12,514 bases of DNA, from assembly GCA_900552115.1 (NCBI GenBank), contig URYP01000062.1, positions 1-12,514 on the forward strand. Reading direction: 5' to 3'. This DNA comes from an uncultured Oscillospiraceae bacterium (GTDB lineage: Bacteria > Bacillota > Clostridia > Oscillospirales > Acutalibacteraceae). A program made the translations under genes and the position numbers. Below the pieces are notes generated by a model. It worked only from the letters and a program-made list of their open reading frames with translations. It searched no databases and was not told where the DNA came from. Of the stretch, positions 1-6,347 are shown in pieces. Position 1 is the first letter of the stretch. Each line of letters opens with the position of its first letter.

Positions 1-17
1 GCGTCTGAATGGGATTT

Positions 18-893
18 TTACAGGGTTTCTGCGAGTTTTTTGAGATATTTGCGGAAATCTTCGCCCACTTCGGGATGTTTGAGGCCCACTTCCACAGCAG
101 CCTGCAGGATTCCCAGTTTGTTGCCCATATCATACCGGATGCCGGTAAAATCGACACCAGTCATGCCACCGTTTCTGGCCAGCGTCAGCATGGCGTCGGT
201 CAACTGAATTTCCCCGCCGGCGCCGGGAGGTGTCTGGTCAAGAAGGTCAAATATTTCCGGCGGCAGCACACAGCGGCCCAAAATGGAAAACAGAGACAGA
301 ATTTTGTCAGGCGCCGGTTTTTCCACCATGTCAGAAACCGTATATAAATTGTCGTGAAGCGGCTCCACTGCCAGGGAGCTGTATTTGACAATCTGCTCTT
401 TTGTCACCTGTTTAATGCCGACTACACCGCGGCCGAACTCCTCATACGCACGGCAGAGCTGACCGCAGGCGGGATCTTCGCCTATGATGACGTCGTCGCC
501 GTACAAAACGGCAAAGGGCTCGTCCCCGACAAAAGACCGTGCGCAGTTTACCGCGTGGCCAAGGCCTTTGGTTTCTTTCTGCCGGATAAAGTAAATATTG
601 GCCAACCCGGTAATCCGGTTGAGTTCCTCCAAGGTTTCCGTACGGCCGCTCGCCGCCAGCCTCTGTTCCAGCTCAGTCATGTGATCGAAATGGTCTTCGA
701 TAATGCCTTTTCCCCGGTTGGTAATAATTAGAATATCCTCAATACCAGAGGCAACGGCCTCCTCGACGATATACTGAATCGCGGGCTTGTCAACAATGGG
801 CAGCATTTCTTTTGGCAGGGCTTTGCTGATCGGCAGCACCCGGGTGCCAAGCCCGGCGGCCGGAATCACCGCTTTGCGAACTTTTCGTGACAT
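18..893 (-). CDS. galU: UTP-glucose-1-phosphate uridylyltransferase
   Basis: Makes UDP-glucose and pyrophosphate from UTP and glucose-1-phosphate in the cytoplasm, feeding glycolipid, cell-wall and exopolysaccharide synthesis. The 291-residue protein has the normal bacterial GalU length. Visible motifs are the nucleotide-binding PAAGLGTR (11-18) followed by KEMLPIVDKP (28-37), GLGHA (110-114), GDD (132-134), EKP (191-193), GEIQLTDA (227-234) and a conserved YDMGNKLG (254-261). An in-frame TTG lies one codon upstream, but the ATG at 893 is chosen because AGGAGG at 901-906 sits 7 bases before it. The gene starts 12 bases after the stop of the zinc-finger membrane protein gene, so the two are probably cotranscribed. 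The LPISKALPKEM segment differs slightly from the more common LPATKA form, with no key residue lost. No terminator can be seen because the window ends 17 bases past the stop. Confidence 0.96.
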   Translation of the reverse strand: MSRKVRKAVIPAAGLGTRVLPISKALPKEMLPIVDKPAIQYIVEEAVASGIEDILIITNRGKGIIEDHFDHMTELEQRLAASGRTETLEELNRITGLANIYFIRQKETKGLGHAVNCARSFVGDEPFAVLYGDDVIIGEDPACGQLCRAYEEFGRGVVGIKQVTKEQIVKYSSLAVEPLHDNLYTVSDMVEKPAPDKILSLFSILGRCVLPPEIFDLLDQTPPGAGGEIQLTDAMLTLARNGGMTGVDFTGIRYDMGNKLGILQAAVEVGLKHPEVGEDFRKYLKKLAETL

Positions 894-900
894 CAAACGT

Positions 901-906
901 CCTCCT
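901..906 (-). promoter_or_regulatory. Ribosome binding site of galU
   Basis: AGGAGG on the minus strand, 7 bases from the ATG at 893 and only 4 from the alternative TTG. It decides the start in favour of the ATG. Confidence 0.85.
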
Positions 907-908
907 CT

Positions 909-1907
909 TTACAGTAAAAATGCATATTGTACCATCATACTGGCCAATAACAACAGGGAATAGGCGGTAATACCCAAACCGAACGACACGCCGCCGGCCG
1001 CCGCGATATCCTGCAAAGCCGGCTCGTTGTCTTCGACGCGGAGCTTGCGGATTCGGCTGACCGCCGTGTGCAGATAAAGCCGGTTTCCCGCCAGACCGAA
1101 AAAGAGCCTCAGCAACAGTTCGGCCAGATAGGACAGCATCAATATCCAGATAAACATGGACATACCGCTGTCCGCCATCATCTGCCGGGTAGCTTCAAAC
1201 ATGGACATGGTCTGAGAACCCAGATAAGGATCCATGACGCCATAAATCAGGTAGCCATTTAATGCCGTACGCAGAATTTCGAAAATTAGCATAAACACGC
1301 CGGATAAATAGTTTTTGCGAAAAAGCAGCCAATAGGGCGTGAGCAAAAACGCCGCCCAATTCCAACTGCAAGTGCTGCCTTGCTGGGCCATTTTTTTAAA
1401 CCGAGGCAGATAGTAAGCGGTATTGGTGCCGGTAAAAGCCACCAGCTGCGCCGCTGGAACGCTGTCAATCTTCTCATCCGGGGAAACGCCGCCATACGGG
1501 TCGCCCGCCGTGTGAAAGGGCGCATACTCACCGTAAGGCGCGGAGGTAAACGGAGGGGGAGCGGCGTTTTGAGACGGACGCGGTTCCGGCTGCGGCTGGC
1601 CGGACCAGTCTTCAGCGCCGGTCGGACGCCCACAGCGGGAGCAAAACTCCGCGTAAGCCGGATTGGGAAAACCGCAATTGGGACAGTTTTTTGTCGTATT
1701 TTCCGCGGCGGCTGCCGCCCCCGGCGTGTTTTTCTCCCTTGACCACTGGCGCTCTGTACCGTGGTCCGTTTCATAATGACAATGTCCCTCCCGTTGCCAG
1801 CAATCCCGGTGATGGGGAGCGCCGCAGGTGGGACAGGCTACAATATCATCGGATGGGCCAAACGGCTTTCCGCAAACGGGACAGGTATAGCCCTCATAAA
1901 AGAACAT
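909..1907 (-). CDS. RING-like zinc finger / zinc ribbon membrane protein with DUF2628-like region
   Basis: A 332-residue protein of unknown function. The N-terminus carries a RING-like zinc site (C9, C12, C25, C28, H32/H33, C36, H42/C43), resembling prokaryotic RING finger family proteins. A second zinc ribbon follows (C75, C78, C89, C92), then a Pro/Gln/Ala-rich linker at about 100-150. The C-terminal half has a SWNWAAFLLTPYWLLFRK stretch typical of DUF2628-type proteins and about three hydrophobic segments (roughly 185-222, 251-275, 308-332). It is therefore probably an inner-membrane protein with a cytosolic metal-binding head. The ATG at 1907 is preferred over the in-frame TTG at 1931 because GGAAAGG (1919-1925) lies before it; the spacing of 11 is a little long. 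It is the first gene of a probable two-gene unit with galU. Family assignment comes from recognisable motifs; the cellular role is unknown. Confidence 0.85.
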   Translation of the reverse strand: MFFYEGYTCPVCGKPFGPSDDIVACPTCGAPHHRDCWQREGHCHYETDHGTERQWSREKNTPGAAAAAENTTKNCPNCGFPNPAYAEFCSRCGRPTGAEDWSGQPQPEPRPSQNAAPPPFTSAPYGEYAPFHTAGDPYGGVSPDEKIDSVPAAQLVAFTGTNTAYYLPRFKKMAQQGSTCSWNWAAFLLTPYWLLFRKNYLSGVFMLIFEILRTALNGYLIYGVMDPYLGSQTMSMFEATRQMMADSGMSMFIWILMLSYLAELLLRLFFGLAGNRLYLHTAVSRIRKLRVEDNEPALQDIAAAGGVSFGLGITAYSLLLLASMMVQYAFLL

Positions 1908-1957
1908 AGAATCCCGAACCTTTCCACACAAGAATTATAACAATTTTATGATATTTT

Positions 1958-1986
1958 ATTGTACCTGTTTTCTCACCGGTTCGCAA
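1958..1986 (-). promoter_or_regulatory. Sigma-A-type promoter for the zinc-finger protein gene and galU
   Basis: On the minus strand, TTGCGA (1981-1986) and TACAAT (1958-1963) are separated by exactly 17 bases. The predicted start near 1951 gives a leader of about 45 nt before the ATG at 1907. It diverges from the murD promoter. Confidence 0.7.
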
Positions 1987-2028
1987 CGGTTTTCCGTATC
2001 GTTTATAAAAAATTAAAGATTACCCCCA

Positions 2029-2057
2029 CCGGCAAAACGGTTGATATTTGCCGGCAA
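2029..2057. promoter_or_regulatory. Candidate operator over the murD promoter
   Basis: CCGGCAAA (2029-2036) and TTTGCCGG (2047-2054) form a perfect 8-base inverted repeat whose 10-base spacer contains the -35 hexamer. The right arm belongs to a second perfect 10-base palindrome, TTGCCGGCAA (2048-2057), lying between -35 and -10. CCGGCAA also repeats directly at 22-base spacing (2029, 2051), two helical turns. The position fits a dimeric repressor site; the regulator is unknown. Confidence 0.45.
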
Positions 2058-2069
2058 GTTCCGTATAAT
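2041..2069 (+). promoter_or_regulatory. Sigma-A promoter of the murD operon
   Basis: TTGATA (2041-2046) and a consensus TATAAT (2064-2069) are separated by 17 bases. The expected start is near 2076, giving a leader of about 70 nt before murD. Confidence 0.85.
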
Positions 2070-2105
2070 AGAAATATGTGCAAAAAATACCATTGTAGAC
2101 TGGCC

Positions 2106-2121
2106 CGCGCGTAAACGCGCG
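2106..2121 (+). other. Perfect GC-rich inverted repeat in the murD leader
   Basis: CGCGCGT (2106-2112) and ACGCGCG (2115-2121) form a 7-base perfect inverted repeat around AA. In RNA this gives a short stable stem about 14 bases upstream of the AGGGGGG ribosome binding site, so it could affect murD translation or mRNA stability. No U-tract follows, so it is not a terminator. Confidence 0.5.
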
Positions 2122-2147
2122 CCCGCCAGAGTTTAGGGGGGAACGGC

Positions 2148-3530
2148 ATGACAGCGGAGTCCATACGGTTGTTGTGGAACAATTTGTCCGGCAAACGGGT
2201 GGTGATATGCGGGATCGGGCGGAATAACCTGCCGGTGATTCATCAGTTTTTACAAAAGGGGGCCTTTGTTACGGCCTGCGACCGGCGCAGCCGCAAAGAA
2301 CTGGGGGAAACGGCGGACGAGTTGGAAGCCGCGGGAGCGGCTTTATCCCTCGGAGAAAACTATTTGGCGCATCTCGATGCGGATGTCATCCTGCGTACTC
2401 CCGGTATGAAGCCATATTTACCGGAATTTGAGGCGGCGCGGTCCCGTGGAATTCCTGTTACCTCGGAAATGGAGCTGTTTTTCGCCCTCAGCCCCGCTCC
2501 CATCTATGGGGTAACCGGGTCGGACGGTAAAACGACGACCACGACCATCATTGCCGGCCTGCTTAAGGCTGCGGGAAAAACTGTGCATTTGGGCGGCAAT
2601 ATCGGCCGACCCCTGCTGCCTATCATCGACGAGGTACGGCCTGAGGATGCCGTGGTGGTGGAGTTATCCAGTTTTCAACTCACACGCATGACCCAAAGCC
2701 CCCATGTGGCGGTTATTACCAACGTGGCGCCCAACCATCTCGACTGGCATACCGATATGGCGGAATACATCGACGCCAAGCAAAATCTGATGCGCTTCCA
2801 GCAGCCCGGCGACCGGGTGGTGCTCAACGCAGACAATGAGGTGACGGCCTCTTTTGCAAAGACGGCGCGGGGGAATCTTTGCTTGTTTTCCCGTAGGCAT
2901 GCGGTCGGCCGGGGAACGTTCCGGGACGAGGATGGCCTGTTGTATATGCAGGACGGCGAACAGCTCACGCCCATTATGGAGACAGCGGATATCCTGATTC
3001 CCGGCGAGCATAATGTGGAAAATTATCTGGCGGCTATCGCGGCGGTGTGGGGTGAGGTGGAGCCGGCGGTTATAAAAAACTATGCCCGCACTTTTGGGGG
3101 CGTGCCGCATCGCAGCGAGCTTGTGCGTGTCCGCCGCGGTGTGCGCTGGTATAACGATTCCATCGGTTCCAGTCCCTCCCGTACCATAGCGGGACTGAAA
3201 GCTTTCGACCGGCCGGTTATTCTCATCGCCGGCGGTTATGATAAGCATATCCCGTATGACCCGCTTGGCCCGGTGGCGGCGCAGACTGTAAAATCGGCCA
3301 TTTTGATGGGGGCCACAGGGAATGCCATCGAGCGGGCCATACGTGCTTGCTCCAACTTGCCGATACTCCGTGTGGAGAATATGGAGCAGGCGGTGGCACA
3401 GGCGGATGCGCTGGCCCGGGAAGGGGACATTGTCTTTATGTCACCCGCCAGCGCCAGCTTTGACATGTATTCAAATTTTGAAGAACGGGGCAATCATTTT
3501 AAACGTCTCATTGAAGCATTGGACAATTGA
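2148..3530 (+). CDS. murD: UDP-N-acetylmuramoyl-L-alanine--D-glutamate ligase
   Basis: Cytoplasmic ATP-dependent ligase that adds D-glutamate to UDP-MurNAc-L-Ala in peptidoglycan precursor synthesis. The 460 residues match the Mur ligase family. In order: an N-terminal UMAG-binding Rossmann region (CGIGRNN, 21-27), the ATP P-loop GVTGSDGKTTTT (121-132), ELSSFQL (172-178), NVAPNHLDWH (192-201), the probable carbamylated lysine K211 in YIDAKQN, HNVEN (288-292), HRSE (321-324), YNDSIGSSP (335-343), and C-terminal SPASASFDMYSNFEERG (432-448). The GSDGKTTT loop, where many bacteria have GTNGKTT, is familiar from clostridial MurD. The ATG follows AGGGGGG at 2135-2141. It is the first gene of a five-gene operon and lacks the usual mur/fts cluster neighbours. 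All expected catalytic motifs are present. Confidence 0.97.
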   Translation: MTAESIRLLWNNLSGKRVVICGIGRNNLPVIHQFLQKGAFVTACDRRSRKELGETADELEAAGAALSLGENYLAHLDADVILRTPGMKPYLPEFEAARSRGIPVTSEMELFFALSPAPIYGVTGSDGKTTTTTIIAGLLKAAGKTVHLGGNIGRPLLPIIDEVRPEDAVVVELSSFQLTRMTQSPHVAVITNVAPNHLDWHTDMAEYIDAKQNLMRFQQPGDRVVLNADNEVTASFAKTARGNLCLFSRRHAVGRGTFRDEDGLLYMQDGEQLTPIMETADILIPGEHNVENYLAAIAAVWGEVEPAVIKNYARTFGGVPHRSELVRVRRGVRWYNDSIGSSPSRTIAGLKAFDRPVILIAGGYDKHIPYDPLGPVAAQTVKSAILMGATGNAIERAIRACSNLPILRVENMEQAVAQADALAREGDIVFMSPASASFDMYSNFEERGNHFKRLIEALDN

Positions 3531-3549
3531 GTTGGCGAAAGGATAGGAA

Positions 3550-4578
3550 ATGAAAATGGATTTACGAACCGTGCTGACGGATTTGTGCCTGGCTCCGGGC
3601 GTCGGCGGCCAGACCGCCGCCTCGGAAACGGCGCAGCGGCTGCTGGCCGCTTATGTGGATGACGTGGAGGTCACGCCGCTTGGGAACATCGTCGGTGTGC
3701 GGCGATGCGGTAAGGAAGGCGCGCCCCTCCTGCTTTTGGAAGCGCATATCGACCAGATCGGGTTCGTGGTGACCGGGATCGAAGACGGATTTGTGCGGGT
3801 ATCCGCCTGCGGCGGTATTGATCCCCGTACCCTGGCGGCGGCAGAGGTCGTGGTGTGGGGGGACAAACCCTATCCCGGCGTGTTTGCCAGCACGCCTCCG
3901 CATCTGGCGTCAAAAGACGAATCCCTGCCGGCTGTAAACGAGCGGATGATCGACGTGGGAATGGATCAGGAGGCGGCTGAAACGCGCATTGCCGTGGGCA
4001 GCCGGGTGAGCTTTCGTCCCCGGCTGGAGCCGGTGGGGGACTACGGCCTGTTGGGAACCTCGTTGGACGACCGTGCCGGTGTGGCAGCGGTGCTGACGGC
4101 GTTGGATATCTGCCAGCGGGAAGATCCGTCCATGGATATCGCCGTTTGTTTTTCTGTCCAGGAGGAACTCGGTATGCGGGGTGCCGGGGCGGGAGCCTTT
4201 GCACTGGAGCCGGATATGGCCATCGCGGTGGACGTTAGTTTTGCCCATACGCCCGACGCCGACCGGCGGGAATGCGGCGTTTTGGGTGACGGCCCCATGA
4301 TAGGACTGTCTCCGACCCTGGATAGGGCTATGACCAGCCGCCTGCTGGAACTGGCCGAAAAACGCAATATTCCGTTCCAGCGGGAAGTAATGGGAGGCAA
4401 AACCGGAACCGACGCCGACAGGATATCGATGACGAGAGGCGGCGTACGCACAGCCCTGCTGTCGGTTCCTCAGCGGTATATGCATACGCCTGTGGAACTG
4501 GTGGACAGCCGCGATGTGGAAAACACCGGCCGGCTGATGGCGGCATTTGCCCGGGAAGGGAGAGTCATCGATGAATAA
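3550..4578 (+). CDS. M42 family metallo-aminopeptidase (first of a tandem pair)
   Basis: Probable cytosolic di-metal aminopeptidase of the M42 (TET/glutamyl aminopeptidase) family, which in known members assembles into a dodecameric shell that trims peptides. The 342 residues fit the family. Expected ligands and catalytic residues are visible: H66 and D68 in EAHIDQ, bridging D173 in LDDRAG, catalytic E205 with E206 in QEELGMRG, D228 in AVDVS, and H312 in YMHTP. The region PPHLASKDES (116-125) lies in the inserted substrate/oligomerisation domain. The start ATG is 19 bases after the murD stop, with AAAGG at 3538-3542. The end overlaps the second M42 gene by 8 bases, so they are translationally linked. 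Some M42 homologues are called endoglucanase or cellulase M; peptidase activity is the better-supported role. Substrate preference cannot be read from sequence. Confidence 0.92.
   Translation: MKMDLRTVLTDLCLAPGVGGQTAASETAQRLLAAYVDDVEVTPLGNIVGVRRCGKEGAPLLLLEAHIDQIGFVVTGIEDGFVRVSACGGIDPRTLAAAEVVVWGDKPYPGVFASTPPHLASKDESLPAVNERMIDVGMDQEAAETRIAVGSRVSFRPRLEPVGDYGLLGTSLDDRAGVAAVLTALDICQREDPSMDIAVCFSVQEELGMRGAGAGAFALEPDMAIAVDVSFAHTPDADRRECGVLGDGPMIGLSPTLDRAMTSRLLELAEKRNIPFQREVMGGKTGTDADRISMTRGGVRTALLSVPQRYMHTPVELVDSRDVENTGRLMAAFAREGRVIDE
4556..4562 (+). promoter_or_regulatory. Ribosome binding site of the second M42 peptidase gene
   Basis: AAGGGAG lies 8 bases before the ATG at 4571, inside the end of the preceding gene. 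It supports that start over the in-frame TTG at 4547, which has no such site. Confidence 0.75.
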
Positions 4579-5605
4579 GATGGAACTAAAGCGGTTGTGC
4601 GCGCTGACAGGTGTGTCCGGGCGGGAAACCGCCGTGCGGGATTATATTGAGAAACAGCTCTCCAACTGCCCGTGTGTTGAGGAAAAGTGGACGGACCCGC
4701 TTGGTAATTTGCTGATACGGGTGAGCGGCCGGCAGCGAGCGGCGAAAACGGTGCTGTTTTCCGCCCATATGGATGAAGTGGGGCTTATTATAACCGGCAT
4801 TACCGAAGAGGGCTATCTCACGATCGCTCCAGTGGGGGGCGTGGAGCCGGCGGTCGTGTATGGAAAAACCGTGCGGGTGAATGGTCGTCCGGGCATTATT
4901 GCCGGGAAAGCGATTCACCAGTGCACGGGCGGGGAAAAGAACGCGGTGCCTGCCTGGGACAAGCTGCTGATTGATATCGGCGTTTCCAGCCGAGAAGAGG
5001 CGGAAACCCTAGTACAGCCGGGCGATATGGCCTCCTTTGAGGGGGAATTGACCGAACTGGGCGACCATATGTGCTGTGGAAAAGCTCTGGATGATCGGGC
5101 GGGCTGCCTGCTTTTGCTCGATTTGATCCGCCGGCAGCCGGAATACGATATGCTGGCCGCATTTGTCGTACAGGAGGAACTTGGCCTGCGGGGGGCGACG
5201 GTGGCCGGCTATACGCTGCGGCCGGATATCGCCCTGACCATAGAAACCACGACCGCCGCCGATCTGGCCGGCGTGCCGCAGGCCAAGCAGGTCTGCCGCG
5301 TTGGGGACGGCCCGGTAGTCTCTTTTATGGACAGCCGCACCTTGTATGACGTCGAGCTGTATAACCGTATCCGTGAAAAAGCGGCTGAAGCGGGCATTCC
5401 CACTCAAACCAAGACGACCGTGGCGGGCGGCAACGATGCCGGCGCCTACCAGCAGGCGGGCGGAGGCGTGAAAGTGGCGGCGGTATCGCTGCCCTGCCGG
5501 TATCTCCATTCCCCCGCCTGCGTACTGTCCTGGGAGGATATGGAGAGCACACAGGCCCTGCTCTGTCTTCTGGCCGATACGCTCCCCGGAGGGGACTACG
5601 CATGA
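4571..5605 (+). CDS. M42 family metallo-aminopeptidase (second of a tandem pair)
   Basis: A second M42-type di-metal aminopeptidase of 344 residues, clearly paralogous to its upstream neighbour but well diverged. Expected residues are H66 and D68 in SAHMDEVG, D174 in LDDRAG, catalytic E202 and E203 in QEELGLRG, and H313 in YLHSP. At the position where the neighbour has the metal ligand D228, this protein has E225 in LTIETTTAAD, a form I recognise from one M42 subgroup. The ATG overlaps the previous stop by 8 bases and has its own Shine-Dalgarno. The stop overlaps the GNAT gene start as ATGA. The pair may form separate homo-oligomers or mixed TET shells; this is inference from known heteromeric M42 complexes in archaea. 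Confidence 0.92.
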   Translation: MNKMELKRLCALTGVSGRETAVRDYIEKQLSNCPCVEEKWTDPLGNLLIRVSGRQRAAKTVLFSAHMDEVGLIITGITEEGYLTIAPVGGVEPAVVYGKTVRVNGRPGIIAGKAIHQCTGGEKNAVPAWDKLLIDIGVSSREEAETLVQPGDMASFEGELTELGDHMCCGKALDDRAGCLLLLDLIRRQPEYDMLAAFVVQEELGLRGATVAGYTLRPDIALTIETTTAADLAGVPQAKQVCRVGDGPVVSFMDSRTLYDVELYNRIREKAAEAGIPTQTKTTVAGGNDAGAYQQAGGGVKVAAVSLPCRYLHSPACVLSWEDMESTQALLCLLADTLPGGDYA

Positions 5606-6345
5606 TCACTGAAGCGCGGGCGGACGATCTGATGCAACTGGAAATACAGACAGAGGCAGCGGTTAAAATTGCGGGATGGGCGTCCGCCTACGGGTGGGAC
5701 CGGCCTTTTATGCGCATCTGGAAGACCGATCATAACGGCTTGATTGCCTGTATGGGCCGGGAAGCGCTGGCGGCGGCGGAGCCGGAGGACGAAGAGGAAA
5801 CCGCCCTTTTCCTGCTGATGCAGCCGGCGGTACAGGCCGTACGGGCGGATCCGGGACTCGTCCGCCTGCTGGCGGCGGCTCGGCCCGGCCGCACGCAGCG
5901 GGGAGCGGTTATGCGGCTCATAACCCCGGCAACCGCTGCCGGCATTATGGAGCCGCCGCCGCTGAACGAGGTTTACCGGCTGCTCACCCTGGTATTTGAT
6001 GATACGCTGCCCCCGTGGGAGGACTGGTATGTGGACGTATCCCACCGCCTGAGGCACGGTTGCTGCCGGATTGCGGGCGTGGTGGAAGCGGACGGATTGG
6101 CGGCCGTGGCTATGACCACCGCCGAATGCGGCAGCGCCGCGCTAATCGGTGGGGTGGCGACCCATCCGGCCTTTCGCCGGCGGGGATATGCCCGCCGCTG
6201 TGTCATGAGCGTGGCGGCGGCGCTGCAAGAGGAGGGGAAAGACGTGTGGCTTTCCCCCAAAAACGAGACGGCCCGGCAGCTCTATAGCCGTTGGGGGTTT
6301 ATAAAGGCCGGGGAATGGGCCGCCATCACATGGGAGGATGTTTAA
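5602..6345 (+). CDS. GNAT family N-acetyltransferase
   Basis: A 247-residue protein with a C-terminal GNAT fold that would transfer an acyl group from acetyl-CoA to an amine; the substrate is unknown. The acetyl-CoA pyrophosphate loop is seen as ATHPAFRRRGYARR (186-199), with the R-x-x-G-x-A signature at R192-A197. It is followed by the typical late strand and helix LSPKNETARQLYSRWGF (217-233). The N-terminal ~120 residues include an acidic stretch (EPEDEEE, 60-66) and are less recognisable; they may form a degenerate first GNAT-like lobe. Translation is coupled to the upstream M42 gene by an ATGA overlap, with GGAGGGG at 5588-5594. A role in modifying peptides or amino acids released by the neighbouring peptidases is possible but only a context guess. 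Confidence 0.85.
   Translation: MITEARADDLMQLEIQTEAAVKIAGWASAYGWDRPFMRIWKTDHNGLIACMGREALAAAEPEDEEETALFLLMQPAVQAVRADPGLVRLLAAARPGRTQRGAVMRLITPATAAGIMEPPPLNEVYRLLTLVFDDTLPPWEDWYVDVSHRLRHGCCRIAGVVEADGLAAVAMTTAECGSAALIGGVATHPAFRRRGYARRCVMSVAAALQEEGKDVWLSPKNETARQLYSRWGFIKAGEWAAITWEDV
6332..6338 (+). promoter_or_regulatory. Ribosome binding site of the PF06838 PLP enzyme
   Basis: GGGAGGA lies 9 bases before a GTG at 6348. It decides this start over in-frame ATGs at 6291, 6315 and 6330, which lie inside the GNAT gene without such a site. Confidence 0.75.
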
Positions 6346-6347
6346 GC

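Noticed and set aside
1908..1931. Upstream TTG start extending the zinc-finger protein by 8 residues
   Set aside because: No ribosome binding site fits the TTG. GGAAAGG lies before the ATG at 1907, and family-like sequence starts there.
1934..1939. TATAAT on the minus strand as -10 of the zinc-finger protein gene
   Set aside because: No -35 at 16-18 bases upstream, and it would leave a very short leader overlapping the ribosome binding site. TTGCGA-17-TACAAT at 1958-1986 is better.
3671..4485. Long minus-strand open frames (177 and 191 residues) opposite the first M42 gene
   Set aside because: Shadows of a GC-rich gene: Arg/Pro/His-rich, no recognisable domain, opposite a gene with intact catalytic motifs.
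4571..5605. Annotation of the M42 proteins as endoglucanase/cellulase
   Set aside because: This is a legacy label in the family. The conserved di-metal aminopeptidase residues support peptidase function.
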